A stretch of DNA of 64,000 nt from the NCBI RefSeq assembly GCF_014841135.1, contig NZ_JACYTN010000007.1, positions 62,001-126,000 of the forward strand. Reading direction: 5' to 3'. Positions 27,801-36,147 of this stretch are shown here, one piece after another. Position 1 is the stretch's first letter. Each line of letters begins with the position of its first letter. A program made the translations under genes and the position numbers. The stretch is from Paenibacillus arenosi (lineage in GTDB: Bacteria; Bacillota; Bacilli; Paenibacillales; Paenibacillaceae). The notes below the pieces were generated by a model that searched no databases, was not told where the DNA came from, and saw only the letters and a program-made list of their open reading frames with translations.

Positions 27801-29134
27801 TGGACACCACTTGTACATCTCGAACAACTCCATTATTCACATCCGATTATGAAGCTCTTCTACTTGAACTACTTGCCTATGACACCGTTTCGCCTATGGA
27901 AACGGGGCAACCGTCCTTAATAGCTGAGGCGCAGCAGCGATATGCTTCGTTTGCTCTAACACGAATAGGTGCTCATATCGTTATACACGAGCCGCCCCAT
28001 CCAGCTTTATTAGAAGGGGAGGAAGTTCCTTTATCTGTGAAGGAGCGGGCGTCACGCATGGGCGGTGTATTTTGGTCGTCTCAGCCGAATTTTGTGCTTC
28101 GCATCGGACCGCAGCGTCCGCCAGCGCAGACGCTGGTCTTCAACTTTCATATGGATACGGTCGATGGCTCATTCCCTGTTACGTATGATGGGGAAACGTT
28201 TGTTGGGCGTGGTGCGGTAGATATGAAAGGCCCTGGTGTGGCGCTTTTGGCTGGCATTGAGGCCGCTCTGCGGGACAAGCCAGATCTAACCGATTCGTAC
28301 ACAATCATCATCCAATGTGTATCGGGTGAAGAAGGCGGAGCGATGGGCGTATATGGAACGAAGGTGCTTGTTGACCAAGGATGGTACGGCCGCTTGAATG
28401 TATTTGCCGAGCCATCGAACGGTGTCTATTTTGACAAGTCGACGACTTCGATGACAGCAAGGATCGTTGTTGAGGGGAAAGACGCAACCGATGATGCACC
28501 TCATAGTGGGCATAATGCTACATTACTGCTTGGCTTTATCGCTCAGCAATTGTTCGCGAATCTATCGGTGCCGATTACAGAAGCAGGAGGAAAAATGTGT
28601 TTGGCAGGTCTTCATACTGGACAGATGCATAACAAAGTGTATGGAAGCGGACAACTGCTTATGAACTTTGCTTATTTGTCTACGGAAGCAGGTCAGCAGT
28701 TTCGACTATGGATCGAAGACGCATTTGCTGATGCAGTGCACCGATTCTCGGACACATTCAGTACGATTGCTGGCTCTGCCTTAACAGCAAAAGATAGAGA
28801 GCAAATATGTCGCTTGGAATGGGTGAAGCAGGGCTTGCCCGTGCTCAATAACCGAGATGAGTCGCTGGAGCGTTTCTTAGGGGCACTAGGCTTGGAGCGA
28901 AGTCCGGATGATCATTTGCATGAAACCTTTACCTGCGATGCAATGTGGGCACAGCGTGAAGAGAGCTATACCATCGTTTATGGCCCTGGAAGTCTGGAGA
29001 AAAATTTGGCCCATGCAGATGGTGAATGGATAACAAGACAACAGTTAGAGGAGTATGCGAACTCTATTCGTCACTTGCTCCTATCGTATGTAACGATCGT
29101 TCAAGACCAATCTGTAAAGGAGACGATTGCATGA
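27800..29134 (+). CDS. M20 family metallopeptidase/amidohydrolase
   Basis: 444 residues of the acetylornithine deacetylase/ArgE/DapE group. Zinc ligands and catalytic residues are visible: FNFHMDTVDG (His, Asp) near 115, GRGAVDMKGPG (Asp), SGEEGGAMG (catalytic Glu pair) near 174, FAEPSNG and a final His in EKNLAHADGEW. These enzymes cleave amide bonds, often N-acyl groups from amino acids. GTG 27800 overlaps the preceding stop by one base. In this context it may remove a protecting acyl group from an amino intermediate; that is inference. Confidence 0.88.
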   Translation: MDTTCTSRTTPLFTSDYEALLLELLAYDTVSPMETGQPSLIAEAQQRYASFALTRIGAHIVIHEPPHPALLEGEEVPLSVKERASRMGGVFWSSQPNFVLRIGPQRPPAQTLVFNFHMDTVDGSFPVTYDGETFVGRGAVDMKGPGVALLAGIEAALRDKPDLTDSYTIIIQCVSGEEGGAMGVYGTKVLVDQGWYGRLNVFAEPSNGVYFDKSTTSMTARIVVEGKDATDDAPHSGHNATLLLGFIAQQLFANLSVPITEAGGKMCLAGLHTGQMHNKVYGSGQLLMNFAYLSTEAGQQFRLWIEDAFADAVHRFSDTFSTIAGSALTAKDREQICRLEWVKQGLPVLNNRDESLERFLGALGLERSPDDHLHETFTCDAMWAQREESYTIVYGPGSLEKNLAHADGEWITRQQLEEYANSIRHLLLSYVTIVQDQSVKETIA

Positions 29135-30273
29135 CAGGAACACAGCTTACGCAGCAGCAAGCAGAAGTGGTTTATGTTCAATCTGAGCCCTTGCATCAAT
29201 TTGTAACTCAAGTGTTTCAAGCTTGCGGGGTATCGGAAAGCTACAGCCGGACGGCGGCAGATGTATTGTGCTATGCGGATGAGAAAGGCTTTGACACACA
29301 TGGTATTACGAATTTGGATCGCATTTATGTAGCTCGGCTGCAGGATGGTCGTATTCATCCGCAGGCAGAATTTGCGATTGAAACAGAAACGCTGGGAACA
29401 GCTACGCTGGATGCGAAACAGGGTTTGGGGCTTGTGGCAGGAGCGCGGGCGATGGAGCTAGCGATCGAGAAAGCGCGCGCGACGGGCATTGGCTGTGTTG
29501 TCGTACGCAATTCCTCCCACTTTGGCAGTGCTGGTTATTATACAGCTCAGGCGCTTGATGCGGGTATGATTGGCATCGCGATGACGAATCTCGGTTCGCA
29601 GACGGTTGCTCGCCCTTTGAATGGAACGGTCAATATGTTAGGGACGAATCCAATTGCCGTAAGCGCGCCAGCTCAGCAATTGCCTCCATTTGTGCTTGAT
29701 ATGAGTACAACTGTTGTGGCAACAGGTAAGATTCGGGCTGCGAAGCTTCGCGGTGAATCGATTCCAGAAGGCTGGCTTATTGACGAAGTAGGCAATTCCG
29801 TAACAGACCCGCAAGCTTACGAAGATGGTACGGGGCATTTGCAGATGCTCGGTGGTTCGCTTGCGACAGGCGGGGCGAAAGGCTATGGTCTTGCCCTTGT
29901 CGTTGATATTTTATGCGGCATTTTATCGGGTTCACAGGTAGGGCCTAGCCCGCAGCTGTTGGAGAAGAATGGTGCCTCTTATGCTAAGGAAGATCAAAAT
30001 ATCGGTCACTTTTTCTTAGCCATTCAAGTAGAGGCGTTTCGACCGCTTCTCGAATTCGGCACGCATATGGATAGTATGTTGCAAACGCTGTTGGACTGCC
30101 CAACTCCATCCCCAGAGAAGAAAGTTGTATATCCAGGTTACTTGGAAGCGCAAAGAAGCAGTTCCCCAATAGGAATTCCATTGGATGCACATGTGTATGA
30201 GCAGCTATTGGACTTGGCAAATAAGCTTAATATTGCAGCCCCAGAGCGCGAAACAATCATACCTAACGTTTGA
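29131..30273 (+). CDS. Ldh2/malate dehydrogenase-like oxidoreductase
   Basis: 380 residues of the malate/L-lactate dehydrogenase-2 family (also sulfolactate, ureidoglycolate and piperideine-2-carboxylate enzymes). Motifs: YADEKGFDTHGITNLDRIYV, VVVRNSSHFGSAGYY with the catalytic His, TNLGSQTVARPLNG, and FVLDMSTTVVATGKIRAAKLRGESIP. The ATG overlaps the previous stop (ATGA) after AAAGGAGACG. NAD(P)-dependent interconversion of a 2-hydroxy and 2-keto (or imino) acid is expected. A role in making a 2-keto acid precursor for the cluster product is plausible but not shown. Confidence 0.9.
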   Translation: MTGTQLTQQQAEVVYVQSEPLHQFVTQVFQACGVSESYSRTAADVLCYADEKGFDTHGITNLDRIYVARLQDGRIHPQAEFAIETETLGTATLDAKQGLGLVAGARAMELAIEKARATGIGCVVVRNSSHFGSAGYYTAQALDAGMIGIAMTNLGSQTVARPLNGTVNMLGTNPIAVSAPAQQLPPFVLDMSTTVVATGKIRAAKLRGESIPEGWLIDEVGNSVTDPQAYEDGTGHLQMLGGSLATGGAKGYGLALVVDILCGILSGSQVGPSPQLLEKNGASYAKEDQNIGHFFLAIQVEAFRPLLEFGTHMDSMLQTLLDCPTPSPEKKVVYPGYLEAQRSSSPIGIPLDAHVYEQLLDLANKLNIAAPERETIIPNV

Positions 30274-30294
30274 GGTAATAGAGGAGGATATAAG

Positions 30295-31215
30295 ATGCAG
30301 CTTAACATAGGCATGATCGGAATGGGCGTTATTTCAAAATACTATGTAGATGCACTGTCGAATCGTTTGACGAACCCCGTCCTGACAGCTGTGTGCGATT
30401 TGAACCAGAGCAGACTTGAGCCGTTTCGTGAACAAGGGATTAGCAGTTATCTGGATTATAAGGAGCTGCTGAAGCGGGATGACATTCATGCAGTAGTTAT
30501 TAATGTGCCGAACGATAAGCACTTTGAAATATGCAAGCAGGCGCTTCTAGCAGGTAAGCACGTCTGCTGTGAGAAGCCGATGACGCTCAAGTTGGATGAA
30601 GCAAGACAGCTCGTAGAACTTTCGCGTGCGGCGAAGTTGACGATGTTTACTGCTTTTCATAGGCGTTACAACGTGCATTTCGAGAAAGCGCTGGAGCGGT
30701 TGACGTCTTTGGAGGACGTGTCCTTTGTAACCGCCAGCTATTTGGAGAAAATTGAAGAACATGCGGGAGATGATCAGTGGTATTTGCAGCCAGAACGGTG
30801 CGGTGGCGGATGCGTGGCTGATAATGGTCCGAATGTTTATGACACCTTAGCATTTTTCCTTGGTCATATGAAAGTAAAATCCGTCGATATAACAAGGGAT
30901 GAGCGTAATATTGATATGGAGGCGCGTGTGGAGTTGGTGACGGAAGAAGGCATTCCTGTCACGGTTGACTTAGATTGGGCTTATCCGAATGGAGAGCAAA
31001 AGGATGTGCGCATCGTTTTTAAAAATGGTGGCGAGATTTATATCGATATGTTAGAAGGCTTCCATGAGTTCAAATCTTCGTTATTCCATGAGTATGAGGC
31101 GATTATAGTGGACTTCGTTGCGAAAATAGAAGAGGGCAATTGCCATGGTGAAGACGGCTATGATGCGGTTCGTCTTGTCCATGAGACTTATGAGGCAGAG
31201 GCGCTGCGCGTATGA
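30295..31215 (+). CDS. Gfo/Idh/MocA family oxidoreductase
   Basis: 306 residues with a canonical Rossmann start (NIGMIGMGVISKYYVDAL), VVINVPNDKHFEICKQALLAGKHVCCEKPMTL carrying the EKP lysine near 97, and a sugar-binding C-terminal domain with GGGCVADNGPNVYDTLAFFLG. It is more typical than the first Gfo/Idh gene of the cluster and not closely related to it. GAGGAGGATATAAG precedes the ATG; the stop overlaps the next gene in an ATGA. NAD(P)-dependent sugar or cyclitol dehydrogenase. Confidence 0.92.
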   Translation: MQLNIGMIGMGVISKYYVDALSNRLTNPVLTAVCDLNQSRLEPFREQGISSYLDYKELLKRDDIHAVVINVPNDKHFEICKQALLAGKHVCCEKPMTLKLDEARQLVELSRAAKLTMFTAFHRRYNVHFEKALERLTSLEDVSFVTASYLEKIEEHAGDDQWYLQPERCGGGCVADNGPNVYDTLAFFLGHMKVKSVDITRDERNIDMEARVELVTEEGIPVTVDLDWAYPNGEQKDVRIVFKNGGEIYIDMLEGFHEFKSSLFHEYEAIIVDFVAKIEEGNCHGEDGYDAVRLVHETYEAEALRV

Positions 31216-31640
31216 CCCATACGCTTAGTGACCGTACAGCAGTAGTTATTAAGCGCACAGTTACCGGATCGTTTGTTAAGCTGCTGTTCCATAAGCAGGA
31301 GCAGCGAGGAATGCAATTGATTGAGCATGAGACACGCTGCATGCAAGAGCATGAAATTCATGAAATTGTGACCACCGATCATCATGAAGCGAGAAGTGGT
31401 GATCGCATTGATAGAGTAGGGTTTCTCGGATTTGCAGAGCTTCACTGTGGAGGTATAGTGGAGCGTGGCGACCAAGTATGGATTAATGGTGAGCGGATCG
31501 GAGAAGTGTTGGGCTTCGATGAGTGCCACTATCCGAACCACTACAATATTATAATTGCGGTCGAAAAGCCAGTTACAGCAACAGAACTTTCATTAACAGT
31601 AGAGTCGCAAATTTCTTTCGTAGGACGCACATTCAAGTAA
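31212..31640 (+). CDS. unrecognised 142-aa cluster protein
   Basis: Soluble protein coupled by an ATGA overlap to the upstream oxidoreductase. It is His-rich, with HEIHEIVTTDHHEARSGDR and FDECHYPNHYNI, and its beta-strand-rich pattern (VWINGERIGEVLGFDECHYP) suggests a small beta-barrel or cupin-sized domain that could hold a metal. I cannot place it in a family. Its position inside the run and translational coupling imply it works in the pathway. Confidence 0.75.
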   Translation: MTHTLSDRTAVVIKRTVTGSFVKLLFHKQEQRGMQLIEHETRCMQEHEIHEIVTTDHHEARSGDRIDRVGFLGFAELHCGGIVERGDQVWINGERIGEVLGFDECHYPNHYNIIIAVEKPVTATELSLTVESQISFVGRTFK

Positions 31641-31676
31641 ACAGAAAACAAACATATGGAGCTATGGAGGTGGCTT

Positions 31677-33023
31677 ATGACGCTGGAGAAGAAATTGCTT
31701 GCTAAGCAAGCGCGAGTCGGAATTATTGGGATGGGATATGTCGGTCTGCCATTGGCTGTCGCATTTGCACAAGAAGGTTATAAAGTAACAGGCGTCGATC
31801 TTAGCGCGGAAAAAGTAGGGATGCTCAATGAGGGGCGTTCTTATATATCTGATGTTGAGGATCGCGATATTTGCAATGTTCTGCTCAGCGGCCACTTCAT
31901 GGCAACAACCGATTTCTCGGTCATACAGCAGTTTGATGCCTTGTGCATTTGCGTGCCTACTCCGTTAAGCAAGCAGCAGGAGCCCAATCTTACGTATATC
32001 GAATCCGTTGTTGCCCAATTGAGTGTGTATTTGCAAAAGGATACCTTGGTCGTATTAGAAAGTACAACGTATCCGGGGACGACAGATGAACGAATTGCCG
32101 ATGTACTTGCAGAAGAAGGGATGTTTGCCGGAAAAGACTATTATTTGTGCTATTCGCCTGAACGTGTTGATCCGGGCAATCAGACGTATTCGATCCGTAA
32201 TACCCCTAAAGTTGTCGGAGGGACTACGCCAACATGCTTGAAGCTGGGAGAGTTATTGTACAGCTCCATTTGCGAACGTGTTGTGCCTGTATCGACAACG
32301 AAAGCGGCAGAGATGTCCAAGCTGCTGGAAAATACGTTCCGCAGCGTGAATATTGCCTTTATTAACGAAGTTGCGCTCATGTGCGATACACTAGGCATCA
32401 ATGTATGGGAAGTCATTCAAGCTGCCTCTACAAAGCCATTCGGCTTTATGCCGTTCTATCCGGGGCCAGGCATAGGTGGACACTGCATACCGCTTGATCC
32501 GATGTATTTGTCTTGGAAGGCCAAAGGGGAGAACTTCTTCAGCCGCTTTATCGAGCTGTCGCAGGATTTGAATCGCAATATGCCAAGGTACATTATCCAA
32601 AAGGTTGTTGAAGTGTTAAACGTGCAGCGTAAAAGCATTAACGGTTCTCGTATCCTTCTTCTCGGTATGGCTTATAAGCCTAACGTTAATGATTTGCGTG
32701 AATCGCCAAGTTTGGAGATCTATGAATTGTTGAAGGAAAAAGGCGCAGTGTTGACGGTTAATGATCCGGTGTGCGATTCGATGTCCGATAAGCATGGCAA
32801 CAAGGTAGAAATCGAGCGAACGGTAAATGAAGCGGAGCTTAGCAAATATGACTGCATCGTCTTCTTGACGTCTCATGCTGTATACAACGTGCAAGCAATC
32901 GCAGATTCTGGTGCTGCTATTTTGGACACGCGTAACGCATTTGCAGGCTTGAAATCACCGAATGTACTGCGAATTGGCGATGAGTTGACACTTGAGCAAG
33001 ATCGTTTGCTTGTAGCGCTGTAA
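31677..33023 (+). CDS. nucleotide-sugar 6-dehydrogenase (WecC/WbpA type)
   Basis: About 448 residues of the UDP-glucose/GDP-mannose dehydrogenase family. N-terminal NAD domain VGIIGMGYVGLPLAVAFAQEGYKVTGVD; SPERVDPGN motif typical of UDP-N-acetylhexosamine dehydrogenases; catalytic Cys in PGIGGHCIPLDPMY near 267; C-terminal GMAYKPNVNDLRESPSLEIYE. It oxidises the C6 hydroxyl of a UDP-HexNAc to a uronate. ATG 31677 after GGAGGTGG is preferred to the ATG at 31656. No polysaccharide or glycosyltransferase genes are nearby, so the product probably feeds the small-molecule pathway or another locus. Confidence 0.92.
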   Translation: MTLEKKLLAKQARVGIIGMGYVGLPLAVAFAQEGYKVTGVDLSAEKVGMLNEGRSYISDVEDRDICNVLLSGHFMATTDFSVIQQFDALCICVPTPLSKQQEPNLTYIESVVAQLSVYLQKDTLVVLESTTYPGTTDERIADVLAEEGMFAGKDYYLCYSPERVDPGNQTYSIRNTPKVVGGTTPTCLKLGELLYSSICERVVPVSTTKAAEMSKLLENTFRSVNIAFINEVALMCDTLGINVWEVIQAASTKPFGFMPFYPGPGIGGHCIPLDPMYLSWKAKGENFFSRFIELSQDLNRNMPRYIIQKVVEVLNVQRKSINGSRILLLGMAYKPNVNDLRESPSLEIYELLKEKGAVLTVNDPVCDSMSDKHGNKVEIERTVNEAELSKYDCIVFLTSHAVYNVQAIADSGAAILDTRNAFAGLKSPNVLRIGDELTLEQDRLLVAL

Positions 33024-33128
33024 CTTCATTTGGATCATTGACTAATATGGATATTAATGGTACTATCCTCTCGCGACCATAGACGATTCGACAGCAAATA
33101 GCTTAATGGGTATCAGGAGGATTTATGG

Positions 33129-33824
33129 ATGTATAGTGTTATACCGATGTCTGAACGTGTGCAGCAGCATTTAAATGATGTGAATGTGTATGGCTGCCTC
33201 TTGCAGCTTTCCCCTAAGCAAGGTGATGAATCATTGGAACGAACTCTGATCGAAGACTGGCATCACATCCACGAGCATTGGAAAGGGATGGCTAAGTCAA
33301 CCGTCAGCGAACAACCTCGTATTGCTGCCTATCAGCAGCTGTATACTCAGATTGGATTAAACCCGAAGAAAACCCCACCATCTGTGCAAAATTTACTCCA
33401 ACGCTTCTTCATTAAGGACGAGCTTGATAAAATTCCAACCATTCACCCGATTGTAGATGCGGTAAATGTTGCAGCGATTCAGCATCTTATCCCATTAGGT
33501 GTATTCGATGCCCACGCTGTAGAAGGTAAGCTTCGTCTTGCTTTTACAGAAGGGGGCGAACTGTTTCAAGGACTTGGTGAAAGTGAAGCAGCAGCTTTGC
33601 CTGCGGATGTATTGGTACTGGCCGACGATGCAAAAGTGTTGTCTCGCTTCTGTTATCGTGATGGAGAATCGCAAAAAGTAACTGCGAATACAGCTATTAT
33701 TTGGTTGCTGGGCTGTCAGGTTTCAGGCATTGAGGAGCAGGATATAGCAGAATCGCTGAATACAGCTATTGAAATTCTTGGCCGTGCCTACCATATTGAG
33801 CGCTTAGATCAAGCTGCAAACTAA
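33129..33824 (+). CDS. stand-alone B3/4 domain protein
   Basis: 231 residues matching the B3/4 editing-like domain of the phenylalanyl-tRNA synthetase beta subunit: NPKKTPPSVQNLLQRFFIKD, IHPIVDAVNVAAIQHLIPLGVFDAH, VLVLADDAKVLSRFCYRDG, VTANTAIIWLL. In PheRS this domain hydrolyses mischarged tRNA; free-standing copies are common in Bacillales and are presumed to deacylate or bind aminoacylated substrates. AGGAGG lies 8 nt before ATG 33129. It follows the cluster by 105 bp on the same strand, with the next terminator after it, so it may share the transcript. Confidence 0.85.
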   Translation: MYSVIPMSERVQQHLNDVNVYGCLLQLSPKQGDESLERTLIEDWHHIHEHWKGMAKSTVSEQPRIAAYQQLYTQIGLNPKKTPPSVQNLLQRFFIKDELDKIPTIHPIVDAVNVAAIQHLIPLGVFDAHAVEGKLRLAFTEGGELFQGLGESEAAALPADVLVLADDAKVLSRFCYRDGESQKVTANTAIIWLLGCQVSGIEEQDIAESLNTAIEILGRAYHIERLDQAAN

Positions 33825-33872
33825 TTCATTGTCCTTTCTAAGGAACTATCTATTAACTCGCAACATTGCGAT

Positions 33873-33919
33873 GGCGTTCCACTTCCTAGTTTTTTTAACT
33901 AGGGGGAGCGCCTTATTTT
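33873..33919 (+). terminator. terminator at the end of the trp/sugar region
   Basis: GGCGTTCC-ACTT-CCTAGTT pairs with AACTAGG-G-GGAGCGCC around a T-rich loop, followed by TTATTTT. No terminator is seen earlier, so the trp/sugar transcript may end here. Confidence 0.8.
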
Positions 33920-33943
33920 CGTATAAAGAGGGAGGTTTACTTC

Positions 33944-34873
33944 ATGTCTACAAATGCGAAAGCGTATTGGGCGATGAGCATTGCGATGATTACGGTAGGT
34001 AGCTCTTTTGTCATCGGCAAACAAGTGTCGGCTGTCTTTCCTGTATATCTAGCTTCTGCGATACGCTGTGGGATTGCGGCGGCTATTTTGCTCTTACTGT
34101 TATATATACGAGAGGGCATTCCGAAGATTATTCCGAAAGACCGCTTCTGGCTATTCGTTCAATCGTTGACGGGTGTATTTGGATTCGGTATTTGTTTGCT
34201 ATACGGATTAAAATATACATCGGCTGGCGAGAGCGGCGTAATTATGAGCACAACCCCGATGATAATCGCGCTCATCTCCTTTTTATTTTTAAGAGAAAGA
34301 TTGTCTCTTTATAAATGGTTTAGTGTCGCCCTTGCAGTGATCGGAATAGCTGTGCTGAAACTGAATCATGTGGAGGTGGAAACCAGCACAGTTGCAGGTG
34401 CAGCATCACTTGTTTGGCTTGGCAATCTGCTCGTATTTTTCGCTGTTATTGGCGAAGCCTTGTTTACGATATTCGGTAAAGTGCTTTCGGCGAGGCTATC
34501 TCCCTTGGCTATTGCTACTTTTGTAACGCTGCTTGGATTTTTGATGTTTCTTCCGTTTGGTATATATGAAGCATTTACGTTTGATTTTGCACAGCCGACT
34601 ATTTTGGATTGGACGTACATTTTGTATTATGCAGTAGTTGTCACGGTGCTAGGATTTATACTGTGGTATTACGGTGTTTCTCTTGTACCGACAGGTACGT
34701 CAGCTGTATTTACAGGTTTGATTGCGGTGTCTTCACTCGTATTCTCGTATATTTTCCCGGGAGAGCCATTCCACTGGAGTCATTTAGCTGGTATAATCTG
34801 TGTCCTGGCTGCAATCGTAATCTCTTCCATACCTTCGAAGGGAGAAGAGAATAAAGCTGCAATTGGAGCGTAA
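33944..34873 (+). CDS. EamA/DMT family transporter
   Basis: 309 residues with ten hydrophobic segments arranged as two EamA repeats, and the family feature GLKYTSAGESGVIMSTTPMI at the end of the first repeat and PTGTSAVFTGLIAVSSLVFS in the second. Members of the drug/metabolite transporter superfamily export amino acids, nucleotides or drugs. GGGAGG precedes ATG 33944. It begins just after the terminator that closes the metabolite cluster, so it could be that pathway's exporter but is probably separately transcribed. Confidence 0.9.
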   Translation: MSTNAKAYWAMSIAMITVGSSFVIGKQVSAVFPVYLASAIRCGIAAAILLLLLYIREGIPKIIPKDRFWLFVQSLTGVFGFGICLLYGLKYTSAGESGVIMSTTPMIIALISFLFLRERLSLYKWFSVALAVIGIAVLKLNHVEVETSTVAGAASLVWLGNLLVFFAVIGEALFTIFGKVLSARLSPLAIATFVTLLGFLMFLPFGIYEAFTFDFAQPTILDWTYILYYAVVVTVLGFILWYYGVSLVPTGTSAVFTGLIAVSSLVFSYIFPGEPFHWSHLAGIICVLAAIVISSIPSKGEENKAAIGA

Positions 34874-34935
34874 ACGTAGCTTAGAGATTTAGGCTGGTAA
34901 ACAACAGTTAACACGACACGGAGGACTAGAAATCG

Positions 34936-35376
34936 ATGAGACGAGTGGATGTAGTTTATAGTTTGATTACGAATGAAACGAAATCCAAAGTGTTAATGGT
35001 ACAAAATCACGATCATGATGGCAGATGGTCACTTCCTGGAGGAGCGGTTGAGGCAGGGGAAACATTGGACCAAGCCGCGGTTCGCGAGGCGATGGAAGAA
35101 ACGGGTTACATGGTTAACGTGTATGGTTTAGTGGCTGTAAATGAGTGTAGGTTTGAAGATATTCAGGAGCATGCCGTATTTTTTACTTTCAGAGCGAGTA
35201 TCGTTGGTGGGCAGGAGCAGTTGAGCCGGCCTGGTGAGATTAGCAATATTGCATGGGTAGATCTGCACGAAGCGGATGCGCGCATGCCATACATAAAGGA
35301 TGGCGTAAGCCGCCTTATTGAACGAGCACAAGAGATTCCTTATTATGACCAAGGGAAAAAAGGATTCGGCTCATAG
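34936..35376 (+). CDS. Nudix hydrolase
   Basis: 146 residues with a complete Nudix box, [23 protein letters not shown] (shown by its key Gly, Glu and REAMEE residues), at about 35-57. Members hydrolyse nucleoside diphosphates linked to another moiety. The N-terminal [20 protein letters not shown] and central [20 protein letters not shown] are typical of MutT/ADP-ribose-type enzymes; the substrate cannot be inferred. The ribosome binding site is GGAGGAC. Confidence 0.92.
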   Translation: MRRVDVVYSLITNETKSKVLMVQNHDHDGRWSLPGGAVEAGETLDQAAVREAMEETGYMVNVYGLVAVNECRFEDIQEHAVFFTFRASIVGGQEQLSRPGEISNIAWVDLHEADARMPYIKDGVSRLIERAQEIPYYDQGKKGFGS

Positions 35377-35543
35377 CGAGTGGTGTGCAAGAAAATGTAA
35401 CAAGAACAGAGATTGTTTGTGCGTGGATTCTGATGATTTCTCATGAAGTCTCATGAACTCGCGCTAGAAGCAGTCTCTTTTTTATTGACTTTGTAGTATG
35501 AAGCATATATTTCCACTGGAAGATTAATCGGCTATGATGAAGT

Positions 35544-35643
35544 GACATAGACATAGACATAGACATAGACATAGACATAGACATAGACATAGACATAGAC
35601 ATAGACATAGACATAGACATAGACATAGACATAGACATAGACA
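35544..35643 (+). repeat. hexanucleotide tandem repeat, 16 x GACATA
   Basis: Sixteen uninterrupted copies of GACATA plus a partial GACA. No copy carries a substitution, so the array is recent or actively maintained by slippage. It abuts the 5' end of a GNAT gene; in that gene's frame it reads (His-Arg)n and is entered from a TGA stop at 35543. Hexamer units cannot shift the reading frame, so copy-number change would alter spacing or length only. Confidence 0.97.
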
Positions 35644-36082
35644 AGTATGTGATTATTTATTAGTTTACAAGGAAGTGTACCAGTTTGACCATACATTCAC
35701 AGCCTATATCCATGATTCGGTGCACGACTTTGTTAGCCGAGCAGATCGGGAGAAAGAACATATTTGGATAGCTGAAGTGGACGGTAAGCCAAAGGGGATG
35801 ATAGGTATCGCACGTGTGGACCATGATACTGCCCGACTGCGTTGGTTTTTAGTTGAACCGGATGCGAGAGGGCAAGGCCTCGGCAAACAGTTGATGGAAC
35901 AAGCTATCACATTTAGCGAACAACGGCAATATAAGCGGATTATCCTTTGGACTCATTCTGATCTCATTCAAGCAAGAAAGCTATACACACATTATGGATT
36001 CAGACTGGTTGAGACTACTTCTAAGCAGTTATCTGGACAAGAGTTGGTGGAAGAGAAGTGGGAGCTAGATTTAGTCGATTAA
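35642..36082 (+). pseudogene. GNAT acetyltransferase with its 5' end replaced by the hexamer repeat
   Basis: The body is a normal GNAT: EHIWIAEVDGKPKGMIGIA, LRWFLVEPDARGQGLGKQL (acetyl-CoA loop), RIILWTHSDLIQARKLYTHYGFRLVE. It resembles the acetyltransferase half of MarR/GNAT fusions, which begin about 20 residues earlier with an I-R-P...H-G-x-L-Y block. Here homology seems to extend upstream through LLVYKE and then meets the GACATA array and a stop. The only nearby start, GTG 35675, overlaps its AAGGA and would lack the first strand and helix of the fold. I judge it truncated; a shortened but expressed protein of 135 residues remains possible. Confidence 0.6.
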
Positions 36083-36147
36083 AGTGTTAACACGCTGTAA
36101 TAGGTGTATAAAATACGCCTATACGATGATAAGTAGGAGAATGGATA

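Noticed and set aside
35544-35643. Possible CRISPR array
   Set aside because: The units are contiguous 6-mers with no spacers and there are no cas genes.
35441-35644. Minus-strand frame encoding a long Met-Ser repeat
   Set aside because: It is only the GACATA array read on the other strand; there is no start context or conserved sequence.
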